Below the pieces are notes generated by a model. That model searched no databases, was not told the origin of the DNA, and saw only the letters and a list, made by a program, of their open reading frames with translations. Positions 37,331-45,172 of a DNA stretch of 64,000 bases are shown here, in pieces; within the stretch, counting starts at the first letter, position 1; every line of letters begins with the position of its first letter. The DNA is taken from contig NZ_BJHU01000043.1 in assembly GCF_005405905.1 (NCBI RefSeq), positions 62,001-126,000 on the forward strand, read 5' to 3'. The position numbers and the translations under genes are program-made. Origin of the DNA: Acidovorax sp. NB1. GTDB taxonomy: Bacteria > Pseudomonadota > Gammaproteobacteria > Burkholderiales > Burkholderiaceae_C.

Positions 37331-37567
37331 CCCTGCTGTCCGCTTTACCTGAGAGATTCACCGCAGCGCCCTGGCTGGCCGTGCGGCTTGCTCCTTCGGT
37401 GGATGGCCTGCACACAGTTTCTTTTCTGTGGGGCCGTCTCTCTCCAGCAAGGGAACGCCCGCATCACTGCGGGCGGTTGCCAGTCCTTTTGCCTGAGCGT
37501 TCGGCTGCTGCCTGCGCCTTCGGCGGTGCTGCACGCCCGGTTGGGTGGGCGGAGCACTCTCTCCTGA
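37331..37567 (-). promoter_or_regulatory. Tandem glycine riboswitch upstream of gcvT
   Basis: On the minus strand there are two aptamers in series. The first (about 37567-37481) has the GGAGAGAG box, CACCGCCGAAGGCGCAGGC, and ACGCTCAGGCAAAAGGAC. The second (about 37448-37333) has GGAGAGAGACGG, CCACCGAAGGAGCAAGCCG, and AATCTCTCAGGTAAAGCGGAC. They match the glycine aptamer core. It should raise gcvTHP expression when glycine binds. The second aptamer ends about 57 bases before the gcvT start. Confidence 0.95.
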
Positions 37568-37585
37568 CGGGCGGGATTCTAACGC

Positions 37586-38863
37586 CTACTTGGCATAGAC
37601 CAGGTCACGCAATGCCAGAGAAATCGATGGCACATAGGTAATGACCAGCAGGCACACCAGGATCACCCCCACAAAGGGCAGCAGGTGTTTGATGATCCGA
37701 TCCAGCGAAATCTTGGCCACGGTACAGGCCGCAAACAGGTTCACGCCAAAGGGCGGCGTGATCATGCCCAAGGCCAGATTCACCACCATGATCAGCCCGA
37801 AGTGAACGGGATCCACACCGAAGTGCATGGCCACGGGCGCCAGGATGGGCGCGAGCACGATGATGGCGGCGCTGGTCTCGATGAACATGCCGATCACGAA
37901 CAGCGCCGCATTCACGCCCAGGAGGAAAAGCGTAGGCGACTGCAGAACCGCTTCGAGCCAGCGGCCGATGGCATCGGGCACCCCGGCGCGGGTGATGAGG
38001 AACGCGAACAGCCCCGCATTGGCAATGATGAACATGATCACCGCCGACGAGATGGCCGACTTACGCAGGATGGCGTACAGGTCTTTGAGCTTGATCTCGC
38101 GGTAGATCACCACGCCCACGATCAGCGCATAGAACACGGCCACGGCCGATGCCTCGGTGGGTGTGAAAACGCCGCCGTAGATGCCCCCCAGGATGATGAC
38201 GGGCATGAGCAGCGCCCAGCCTGCCTGCAGCGTAGCCTTGCCAAAGGACAGGCGGCCATCGCCATCGTTCTTGCCCCAGCCCTTGTACTTGCAGTACGCC
38301 CAGACAAACAGCATCAGCGCGCCGCTGATCAGCAGGCCAGGGCCAAAGCCCGCAATGAACAGCTCGCCAATCGACACCTCGGCACTCACGCCATACAGGA
38401 TCATCGGGATGGAAGGCGGGATGATCACGCCCAACTCGGCACTGGTGGCCTGCAGCGCGGCTGCATAGCTGGTGGGGTAGCCATGCTTGATGAGCGCCGG
38501 AATCAGGATGGCGCCAATCGCAAACGTGGTGGCCACCGATGAGCCGGACACCGCCGCAAAGATCATGCAGGTCAGCACACAGGTCATGGGCAGGCCACCC
38601 TGCACGCCGCCCACAATGCTTTTGGCAAATTCCACCAGGCGGCGCGAGATGCCGCCGGTTTCCATCAGGTTGCCCGCGAGGATGAAGAAGGGGATGGCCG
38701 CCAGCGGAAACTTGTTGATCGAGGCGAACATCTCCTTCACCGAGATCAGCATGTTGGCGTTGGACGCCTGGATGCCGAGGATGGATGCAAGACCAATCGA
38801 TACGGCCACCGAGATGGTGAGCGCAAAGCACAGCACCATCGTGGAAATCATCACGGCGCTCAT
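37586..38863 (-). CDS. TRAP transporter large permease, DctM family
   Basis: 425 residues, about 12 membrane spans. It is the ion-coupled translocation subunit of a TRAP transporter. Typical blocks are FFILAGNLMETGGISRRLV, FAAVSGSSVATTFAIG, GVIIPPSIPMILYG and NLALGMITPPFGVNLF. The start at 38863 overlaps the DctQ stop (ATGA) and replaces a longer frame. It is third in the order receptor, small permease, large permease. Confidence 0.95.
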   Translation of the reverse strand: MSAVMISTMVLCFALTISVAVSIGLASILGIQASNANMLISVKEMFASINKFPLAAIPFFILAGNLMETGGISRRLVEFAKSIVGGVQGGLPMTCVLTCMIFAAVSGSSVATTFAIGAILIPALIKHGYPTSYAAALQATSAELGVIIPPSIPMILYGVSAEVSIGELFIAGFGPGLLISGALMLFVWAYCKYKGWGKNDGDGRLSFGKATLQAGWALLMPVIILGGIYGGVFTPTEASAVAVFYALIVGVVIYREIKLKDLYAILRKSAISSAVIMFIIANAGLFAFLITRAGVPDAIGRWLEAVLQSPTLFLLGVNAALFVIGMFIETSAAIIVLAPILAPVAMHFGVDPVHFGLIMVVNLALGMITPPFGVNLFAACTVAKISLDRIIKHLLPFVGVILVCLLVITYVPSISLALRDLVYAK

Positions 38864-39354
38864 TGGGCGGTCTCCAGTTCCATGCGCAAGGGGTCGATCA
38901 GGTTGCCGATGATGCCCACGGCGCAAAAGACGCCGCCCACGGGCATGGCCAGGTAGGCCCAGAACATCGAGACCGACTCCAGCCCGGCCATGCTTTGCAC
39001 GCCGCCGCGCTGGGCGTAGTCCCAGCCGTACCAGATGACAATCCCGATCAGCGCCAGCGCTGCCAGCGCCACCACCCAGTCCAGCACCCGCCGCATGGCA
39101 GGGCGGCTCCAGCGGTACAGCACGTCCACGCTCACCATCGCCCCCTGGCGGAAGGCAGCGGGGATGGCCAGGAACACCATCCAGATCAGGCTGAAACGGA
39201 TCAGCACTTCAGTCCATTCGGCGGGCTGTTCCAGCACAAAGCGCATGAGGATCTGGAACATGCCCAGCGAGGCAGACAGGGCCAGCATGGTGCAGGCCCC
39301 TAGCATGGCGATGAAGGTGGTCCATCGCTCAAAAGTGAGAAAAGCATTTTTCAT
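38860..39354 (-). CDS. TRAP transporter small permease, DctQ family
   Basis: 164 residues with four membrane spans (about 15-37, 50-70, 90-110 and 130-150). It contains the usual EQPAEWTEVLIRFSLIWMVFL region. It forms the membrane complex with DctM. The start at MKNAFLTFERW (39354) is preferred over an upstream Met whose residues look non-coding. A terminator-like repeat lies between it and the receptor gene. Confidence 0.93.
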   Translation of the reverse strand: MKNAFLTFERWTTFIAMLGACTMLALSASLGMFQILMRFVLEQPAEWTEVLIRFSLIWMVFLAIPAAFRQGAMVSVDVLYRWSRPAMRRVLDWVVALAALALIGIVIWYGWDYAQRGGVQSMAGLESVSMFWAYLAMPVGGVFCAVGIIGNLIDPLRMELETAQ

Positions 39355-39435
39355 GGGGCTGTGCCGACCATGGGCAGTTGTTGAATCGACAGGTGGGGCA
39401 ACACGGTGGGAGAGCAGGAAGGCAACCCGGGGCAG

Positions 39436-39499
39436 GAATAAAAACGCCCGATAGCGCAATGGCTACGGGCGTTGGTTGCTACTACAAAGATAGTAGCGC
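39436..39499 (-). terminator. Repeat-derived attenuator between TRAP receptor and permease genes (repeat copy 8)
   Basis: On the minus strand AACGCCCG TAGC pairs with GCTA (t) CGGGCGTT (39443-39473) and is followed by TTTATT, an intrinsic terminator shape. On the plus strand the stretch reads AATAAAAACGCCCGATAGCG and ends in GCTACTACAAAGATAGTAGC, resembling the dispersed repeat family. Confidence 0.75.
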
Positions 39500-39504
39500 G
39501 TGCA

Positions 39505-40476
39505 TCACTTGACGTCGCGGATCTTGTCGAGCGTGGCCTTGCCGAACTGCTTTTCGAACTCGGCATTCACGGGGGCCAGGGCCGCCACAAACTTGGACTT
39601 GTCGGGGTTGTCCACCACTGTCATGCCCTTGGCACGCAGGTCGGCCACACCCTTGGCGTCGTCCTCGTCCACGCGGGCGCGGTTGGCCTTGGTGCCTTCC
39701 TTGGCGGCCTCGATGAAGGCCTGCTTGTCGGCGGCCGTGAGCTTGTCGAACGAGCCCTTGTTCATCACAAAGATGGCGGGCGAGTACACGTGGCCGGTCA
39801 GCGTCAGGTGCTTTTGCACCTGGTCGAACTTGGCCGAGATGATCACGGGCAGCGGGTTCTCCTGGCCGTCCACCGTGCCTTGCTGCAGGGCGGTGAACAC
39901 TTCGGGGAAGGCCATGGGCGTGGTGATGATGCCAAAGCCCTTGTAGGCAGCGATGTGCACGGGGTTTTCCATCGTGCGCATCTTCAGGCCCTTGAGGTCT
40001 TCGGGCGTGTTGACCGAGCGCTTGCTATTGGTCATGTGGCGAAAGCCGTTTTCGGCCCATGCCAGGGCCTTGAAGCCCTTGCTGTCGAACTTGGTCAGCA
40101 TCTCCTGGCCGATGGGGCCGTCCAGCACCGCACGGGCATGCGCCTTGTCGCGGAACAGGAAGGGCACGTCCAGGATCTTGGTTTCAGGCACAAAGTTGGG
40201 GATGGGCCCCGTGGAGCTGAAAGCCAGCTCTTGCGTGCCCAGCTGCACGGCTTCAATCGACTCGCGCTCGCCGCCCAGGGCACCGTTGTAGAAGGTCTGG
40301 ACCTTGTAGCGGCCGCTGGTGCGCTTTTCGACTTCCTTGGCAAACGTGTCGATGGCAACCCCCTGGTGGGAATTCTGGGCCGTCGAGATGCTGATGCGCA
40401 TGGTGGTTTGCGCGCCAGCGGTGGCCATAAAGCCGAGCGCGAGGCTCAGTCCAACGACGAGTTTGGTCAATTGCAT
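39505..40476 (-). CDS. TRAP transporter periplasmic receptor, DctP family
   Basis: 323 residues. A signal peptide ends at TAGAQ. The core has GRYKVQTFYNGALGGERE, GLKMRTMENPVHIAAYKGFG (substrate carboxylate Arg region) and FPEVFTALQQGTVDGQENPL. It is a DctP-like receptor, most often for C4-dicarboxylates or sugar acids; the ligand is not fixed by sequence. The start at 40476 is supported by AGGAG seven bases upstream. Confidence 0.94.
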   Translation of the reverse strand: MQLTKLVVGLSLALGFMATAGAQTTMRISISTAQNSHQGVAIDTFAKEVEKRTSGRYKVQTFYNGALGGERESIEAVQLGTQELAFSSTGPIPNFVPETKILDVPFLFRDKAHARAVLDGPIGQEMLTKFDSKGFKALAWAENGFRHMTNSKRSVNTPEDLKGLKMRTMENPVHIAAYKGFGIITTPMAFPEVFTALQQGTVDGQENPLPVIISAKFDQVQKHLTLTGHVYSPAIFVMNKGSFDKLTAADKQAFIEAAKEGTKANRARVDEDDAKGVADLRAKGMTVVDNPDKSKFVAALAPVNAEFEKQFGKATLDKIRDVK

Positions 40477-40591
40477 GGTGTCTCCTGTTGATGGTGGGTC
40501 AGGGGGCGCGTTTGGCACCCTTGCGGAGCTGCCCCCGACCTCGCTGAAATTATGGCGGTGCAGCATGACCGCAGGCATCCGGGTTTGTGCT

Positions 40592-40607
40592 GGTAAGCGT
40601 GCTTATC
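40592..40607. promoter_or_regulatory. Palindromic operator candidate upstream of the TRAP receptor
   Basis: GGTAAGCGTGCTTATC, one mismatch between arms. It resembles GntR or LacI type sites only in general form. Confidence 0.35.
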
Positions 40608-40860
40608 AACTGGGCGGCAGGGCGCTTGCAGTTGCGTTGGCGACACCCCTGATGCCGGGCTGGCAGATGTTTGCACGCAGTCTGCATGGCGGCCGATGGG
40701 TGCTAGCAATGGGGGCCGGAATGCCAAGGGCCCCGTGCTGGCGGTAACCAGCCGGGGCCTTGTCAATTTGTGCACTCCGGTAAGAGCGCCTTGATGGAAG
40801 AAGTATGCGCCGCGTGGCAGAGATGAATTTGCTGAATTCGCTTGGTTTCATCTCATTCGC

Positions 40861-40873
40861 AGAAAAATTTTCT
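40861..40873. promoter_or_regulatory. Putative Lrp-family operator
   Basis: AGAAAAATTTTCT is perfectly palindromic around one base and lies 33 bases before the lrp-type start. A shorter form, AGAAAAATTCT, recurs exactly 60 bases further on (40921-40931) inside the gene. Autoregulation is usual in this family. Confidence 0.5.
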
Positions 40874-40905
40874 GTACTGGAGATTTTTTGTGAATAATCC
40901 GGCCG

Positions 40906-41370
40906 ATGGATCGCCTCGATAGAAAAATTCTCGCCGTGCTGCAGGGCAACGCGCGCGCCAGCTTGCAAGAGATCGGCCAGGCCGTGGGTCTGAGCCCCTC
41001 GCCCTGCTGGGGCCGCATCAGGAAGATGGAGGAGGCGGGCGTGATCCAGGGCTACACGGTGCGCATCAACCCGCAGTCGCTGGACCTGGCGGACACTGTG
41101 CTGGTGCAGGTCACACTCGACAGCCACTCGGACAACACGCTCGAAAAATTTGGCGAAACGCTGGCCAGCATCCCCGAAGTGATCGAGGCCCACCTGGTGT
41201 CGGGCGACTACGACTACCTGCTGCGCATCGTCGTCAAGGACACGCGCGACTACGAGCGTCTGTTGCGTGAGAAGCTCTACAAGATCAAGGGCATACGCCA
41301 CAGCCGCTCCAGCTTTGTGCTGCGCACGCTCAAGAAGGCGGATCTGCCGCTTTTTGTCGGATCCGTTTGA
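40906..41370 (+). CDS. Lrp/AsnC family transcriptional regulator
   Basis: 154 residues. N-terminal helix-turn-helix (LDRKILAVLQGNARASLQEIGQAVGLSPSPCWGRI) and C-terminal RAM ligand domain (VIEAHLVSGDYDYLLRIVVKD). It responds to an amino acid or related ligand. Nearby amino-acid genes (5-oxoprolinase operon, glycine cleavage) make either a possible target, but the closest divergent unit is the TRAP operon. Confidence 0.94.
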   Translation: MDRLDRKILAVLQGNARASLQEIGQAVGLSPSPCWGRIRKMEEAGVIQGYTVRINPQSLDLADTVLVQVTLDSHSDNTLEKFGETLASIPEVIEAHLVSGDYDYLLRIVVKDTRDYERLLREKLYKIKGIRHSRSSFVLRTLKKADLPLFVGSV

Positions 41371-41372
41371 AT

Positions 41373-41426
41373 AAAAATGGCCGCTTCCGCTCAATGGGTA
41401 AGCGCTTTAAGCTATCAAAATAAGAG
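41373..41426 (+). repeat. Dispersed repeat copy 9
   Basis: AAAAATGGCCGCTTCCGCTC, then GTAAGCGCTTTAAGCTATCA, then AAATAAGAG. It is taken here as the reference copy. It lies between the Lrp and LysR genes. Confidence 0.8.
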
Positions 41427-41465
41427 CATTCAGCGTTTGCTGGAATGCACTTGGGGGTCCTCACC

Positions 41466-42377
41466 ATGAACCTGCGATTTGTCGAAGCCTTCTATTGGGT
41501 GGCCTCCCTCAAAAGCGTGACGCGTGCGGCTGAGAAGCTGTTCCTCACGCAATCGGCCATGTCCAGCCGCATCGCTGCACTCGAAGAGGAGCTGGGCGTG
41601 CTGCTGCTGGACCGGCGCGACAAGCACTTCAAGCTCACGGTGGCAGGGGCCCGTTTTCTGGTCTATGCCAAACGCATGCTGGAGCTGCAGCGCCAGCTCA
41701 AGGCCGAGATGGGCTCGGGCGGGCCGCTGGAGGTGTCGATCCGCCTGGGGGCCATCGAATCGGTGCTGCACTCGTGGCTCATCCCGTGGGTGGAGCAGCT
41801 GCGCAAAGACAATCCTTTGCTGGAGCTGGAGCTGACAGTGGAGACCACGCCGGTGCTGCTCGACCAGATCCGCCGGGGCACGCTGGACGCCGTGTTTGCC
41901 GCGCTGCCCGCAGCGGCCGACGGCATCCGCAGCCAGGCCGTCACGCCCATGGAGATGGTGTTTGTGGGCAACAGCAAAACGCACCGCAAGCGGCGCTACG
42001 CGCTCGAAGACTTTGCAGGGGCCGACATCCTGACCTTTCAGCGCGGCTCGCAGCCCCATGTGTCCTTGCTCGACACGTTGCGCCAGGCCCAGGTGGAGCC
42101 GCGCTGCGTGCACACCATCTCGTCCATCTCGGCCATGGTCCAGCTGGTGCAGGGCGGTTTTGGCGTGGCCACGCTGCCCCGACTGGCAGTGCAGCGGCTG
42201 CTGGCCTTTCCGGACTTGCGGGCGCTGGCCTGCGACACGGCGCTGCGCCCCTTGCCCATCCACGTGAGCTACCACGAAGACCCATCCTCACCGGCGATGG
42301 AAGCTGTTGTGCGCTCGGCACTCAGCTTCATCGACGCGCAGCCGCCACTGCCCAAGGCACGCAAAGCCCGCGCCTGA
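41466..42377 (+). CDS. LysR family transcriptional regulator
   Basis: 303 residues. N-terminal winged helix (NLRFVEAFYWVASLKSVTRAAEKLFLTQSAMSSRI) and periplasmic-binding-like effector domain. ATG 41466 is preferred to an ATG seven codons upstream because MNLRF is the usual family start. It precedes, on the same strand, the operon for the D-glutamate cyclase, TRAP and 5-oxoprolinase genes, and probably controls it, although LysR genes are more often divergent from their targets. Confidence 0.93.
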   Translation: MNLRFVEAFYWVASLKSVTRAAEKLFLTQSAMSSRIAALEEELGVLLLDRRDKHFKLTVAGARFLVYAKRMLELQRQLKAEMGSGGPLEVSIRLGAIESVLHSWLIPWVEQLRKDNPLLELELTVETTPVLLDQIRRGTLDAVFAALPAAADGIRSQAVTPMEMVFVGNSKTHRKRRYALEDFAGADILTFQRGSQPHVSLLDTLRQAQVEPRCVHTISSISAMVQLVQGGFGVATLPRLAVQRLLAFPDLRALACDTALRPLPIHVSYHEDPSSPAMEAVVRSALSFIDAQPPLPKARKARA

Positions 42378-42720
42378 GCAATTTTTCGCGCCCCCGTAGG
42401 CGCCCCTGCACCTGCGCAGTGCATGGGTGCAGCACCTGCATTGCGCATCCGCTGCAGCAACAAAGGGCGATTGAAAAGCATGTCGGCCAGCACGCGCGCG
42501 CTCCACGGCCGTCAGAGGCTCTTTTTTTTTCCGGGTTAACCCTTAAATTGCCACCAAGGGTTAACCCTTGAGCACCAGTCTGGTTCACTCTGCCCCAATG
42601 AAGTGCATCGAAAAAATCGATGAGCTAAGAGAAAATTTTTGAATTTGCCAGCAGGCAGTGCAGGCCAACACAATCCGCCCAACGTCATGCAATTGACATT
42701 TCTCAATGCAAGGAAACACG
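42378..42720. other. Promoter region of the cyclase-TRAP-oxoprolinase operon
   Basis: 343 bases without a gene. The first half shows nothing clear. A nine-base T run (about 42522-42530) is followed by the two tandem GGGTTAACCC palindromes. The last 100 bases before the start are AT-rich and should hold the promoter. Confidence 0.5.
42533..42569. promoter_or_regulatory. Tandem GGGTTAACCC palindromes
   Basis: GGGTTAACCCTT occurs at 42533-42544 and again at 42558-42569. Each contains the perfect 10-bp palindrome GGGTTAACCC, and the centres are 25 bases apart. They lie about 150 bases before the first gene of the operon, as expected of a dimeric regulator's paired sites. Confidence 0.65.
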
Positions 42721-43545
42721 GTGGATTCAGTTCAAGACAAAGCGCTGGCAGTGTTTGGCGCCGAGGGAATCAACAACCCCGGCCACGTGCGCAGCGTCAT
42801 CCGGCAAGGGGCCTGGTCGTCGCACACCAGTGGTCTGGCACACGGGCGGGTGCAGGGCAACCTGGTGATCCTGCCCGAGGTGCAGGCGGGTGACTTTCTG
42901 CGCTTTTGCCAGCGCAACCCCAAGCCCTGCCCAGTGTTGGCCGTGAGTGAGCCCGGCCAGGTCACGCTACCTTCGCTGGGGCAGGGCATCGACATCCGCA
43001 GCGATGTGCCTCAGTACCGCGTCTGGCGCCACGGCGAGCTGGCGCAAGAGGTGGCCGACATCACCGACCTCTGGCGCGCCGACCTCGTGACCTTTGTACT
43101 CGGCTGCTCGTTCTCGTTCGAGTCGGCGTTGCAAGAAGCCGGCATCAGCCTGCGCCACATCAACGAGGGCAAGAACGTGGCCATGTACCGCACCAACATT
43201 GCGACCGAAGCCGCAGGGCCCTTTGGCGGCGCCATGGTGGTGTCCATGCGGCCCATGCCTGCTGCCGATGTGATCCGCGCCGTGCAGGTCACTTCGCGTT
43301 TCCCCAACGTGCATGGCGCCCCGGTGCACATCGGCGACCCGGCACTCATCGGCATTGCCGACATTGCCCAACCCGACTACGGCGATGCCGTGGCGCTGCT
43401 GCCCGACGAGATCCCTGTGTTCTGGGCCTGTGGCGTCACGCCGCAGTCCGCCATCCTCAACGCCCAACCGGCGTTCTGCATCACCCACGCCCCGGGTTGC
43501 ATGCTGGTCACTGATCTTCTTAACCACCAACTCGCCAGCTTCTAA
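42721..43545 (+). CDS. D-glutamate cyclase family protein (DUF1445, putative hydro-lyase)
   Basis: 274 residues of the family once called UPF0317/DUF1445, which includes the D-glutamate cyclase domain that turns D-glutamate into 5-oxo-D-proline. Conserved blocks: [43 protein letters not shown] and [12 protein letters not shown]. The GTG at 42721 is chosen because AAGGA precedes it; an ATG five codons upstream has no ribosome site. It heads an operon that ends with a 5-oxoprolinase, and this fits the cyclase reaction well. The exact substrate is inferred. Confidence 0.85.
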   Translation: MDSVQDKALAVFGAEGINNPGHVRSVIRQGAWSSHTSGLAHGRVQGNLVILPEVQAGDFLRFCQRNPKPCPVLAVSEPGQVTLPSLGQGIDIRSDVPQYRVWRHGELAQEVADITDLWRADLVTFVLGCSFSFESALQEAGISLRHINEGKNVAMYRTNIATEAAGPFGGAMVVSMRPMPAADVIRAVQVTSRFPNVHGAPVHIGDPALIGIADIAQPDYGDAVALLPDEIPVFWACGVTPQSAILNAQPAFCITHAPGCMLVTDLLNHQLASF

Positions 43546-43570
43546 GCGGCTTTCCCCCAGGAGTCTCACC

Positions 43571-44536
43571 ATGAAAAAATTTGCACTGTGTATGACGGCC
43601 GCTCTCAGCGTGTGCGCGGCCCAGGCCCAGGTCAAGTGGGATCTGCCCACCGGCTACGGTGCCAACAGCTTCCAGACGCAAAACGTGCAGCAGTTCGCCA
43701 CCGATGTGGACAAGCTCACGGGCGGCAAGCTCAAGATCACCTTGCACCCTGGTGGTTCGCTGTACAAGGCCAACGAGATCAAGCGTGCCGTGCAGACCGG
43801 GCAGGTGCCGTCGGCCGAGTTCATTCTTTCGGGTGCCTCCAACGAGAACCCGCTGTTTGGTGTGGATTCCATCCCCTTCCTGGCCACGAGCTACGCGGAC
43901 TCCAAGCGCCTGTACCTGGCTGCCAAGCCTGCGCAAGAGAAGCTGCTGGCATCGCAGGGGGTGAAGGTGCTGTTCACCGTGCCATGGCCCGGCCAGTCCC
44001 TGTATTCGCTCAAGCCCCTGAGCACACCTGCGGACTTCGCGGGCACCAAGATGCGCGCCTATAACCCGGCCACCACACGCATCGCACAGCTGCTCAAGGC
44101 CCAGCCCGTCACGATCCAGCTGTCCGAACTGGGCCAGGCCCTGGCTACCAACACCGTGCAGAACTTCTTGACGTCGAGCGCCAGCGGTGTGGAGTCCAAG
44201 CTGTATGAGCAGGTGAAGTATTTCTACCCCGTCAGCGCCTGGCTGCCGCGCAACGCCACGGTGGTGAACCAGAAGGCGTTTGATGCGCTCGACAAGCCCT
44301 TGCAAGAAGCCGTGCTCAAGGCCGCAGCGGATGCAGAAGCGCGGGGCTGGGCCACCAGTGAGCGGGTGGACAAGGAGTTCATCAAGGAGCTGACCGCCAA
44401 GGGCATGACGGTGGCCGAGCCCAGCGACAGCATCAAGAAAGAACTGGCCAGCATTGGTGAATCGATGACGGCTGACTGGGTGAAGTCGGCCGGTGCCGAG
44501 GGCCAGGCCATCATCGACGCCTACCGCAAGAAGTAA
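43571..44536 (+). CDS. TRAP transporter periplasmic receptor, DctP family
   Basis: 321 residues. Signal peptide ending AAQAQ; the ATG at 43571 follows CAGGAG. Core blocks: WDLPTGYGANSFQTQNVQQF, KITLHPGGSLYKANEIKRAV, TKMRAYNPATTRIAQLL (carboxylate-binding region) and VESKLYEQVKYFYPVSAW. It differs clearly from the receptor at 39505 and forms a pair with the homologous second receptor at 46510. Its ligand is probably glutamate-like or 5-oxoproline, inferred from context. Confidence 0.93.
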   Translation: MKKFALCMTAALSVCAAQAQVKWDLPTGYGANSFQTQNVQQFATDVDKLTGGKLKITLHPGGSLYKANEIKRAVQTGQVPSAEFILSGASNENPLFGVDSIPFLATSYADSKRLYLAAKPAQEKLLASQGVKVLFTVPWPGQSLYSLKPLSTPADFAGTKMRAYNPATTRIAQLLKAQPVTIQLSELGQALATNTVQNFLTSSASGVESKLYEQVKYFYPVSAWLPRNATVVNQKAFDALDKPLQEAVLKAAADAEARGWATSERVDKEFIKELTAKGMTVAEPSDSIKKELASIGESMTADWVKSAGAEGQAIIDAYRKK

Positions 44537-44549
44537 GCGCAGCGTTCTA

Positions 44550-44592
44550 GGCCCCGCCACGGGGCCGGGCAGCCCCCCTGTGCGTGCTGCCC
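44550..44592 (+). promoter_or_regulatory. Double hairpin between TRAP receptor and permease genes
   Basis: GGCCCCG/CGGGGCC (44550-44566) is followed at once by GGGCAGC/GCTGCCC (44567-44592). No long T-run follows, so it is more likely an mRNA-stabilising or partly attenuating structure than a terminator. Confidence 0.6.
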
Positions 44593-44641
44593 CGTTTCCA
44601 GCCACTCCCTTTTCATTTTTCAAGCGTTACCGGAGTACGCC

Positions 44642-45151
44642 ATGGACAAACTCGTCCGAAATTTCTACAGGCTGCTGATGCTGCTGTCCGGCATCTCCAT
44701 GCTGGCCGCGTTCGCCGCCGTCACGCTGGGCGTGTTTGCCCGCGAAGTCATCCACCTGAACATCGACGGGCTCGATGCGTACGCAGGCTACGCCATCGCC
44801 GCTGCGCTGTTCTTTGCCTTGCCCAGCACGCTGCAAAACGGCGATCACATCCGCGTGACGCTGGTGCTGGACCGGCTGCCGACGCGCCTGCGCTCGGCCT
44901 TCGAATGGTTCTGCCTGAGTGCGGCGCTCGTGCTCACGCTCTACATCGCCTGGTACGCCGTGCGCTCGGTCTGGATTTCTTACATCACGCACGACATCTC
45001 GCCCGCAGCCGACGCCTCGCCGCTATGGATCCCGCAGATCAGCATGGCCATGGGCTGCATCGGCTTTGCGCTGTCGTTTGCCCATGCCCTTGTCCTGCGC
45101 TTTCAGGGTGTGGCCTTCATGGCCGTGTCCGAGTCGGCGCGTTCCGAATAA
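44642..45151 (+). CDS. TRAP transporter small permease, DctQ family
   Basis: 169 residues with four membrane spans (about 13-33, 50-65, 85-110 and 128-150). It pairs with the DctM protein 21 bases downstream. An acidic and polar loop (THDISPAADASPLW) lies before the last span, where many DctQ proteins contact the receptor. Confidence 0.92.
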   Translation: MDKLVRNFYRLLMLLSGISMLAAFAAVTLGVFAREVIHLNIDGLDAYAGYAIAAALFFALPSTLQNGDHIRVTLVLDRLPTRLRSAFEWFCLSAALVLTLYIAWYAVRSVWISYITHDISPAADASPLWIPQISMAMGCIGFALSFAHALVLRFQGVAFMAVSESARSE

Positions 45152-45172
45152 CCCGAACCCGGAGACACCATC

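Larger units (their letters stand above)
40477..40905. other. Divergent intergenic region between TRAP receptor and Lrp gene
   Basis: 429 bases without a gene. It holds GGTAAGC/GCTTATC (40592-40607), a palindrome about 115 bases upstream of the TRAP receptor start. It also holds the AGAAAAATTTTCT palindrome near the Lrp start. The rest shows nothing identifiable. Confidence 0.5.
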
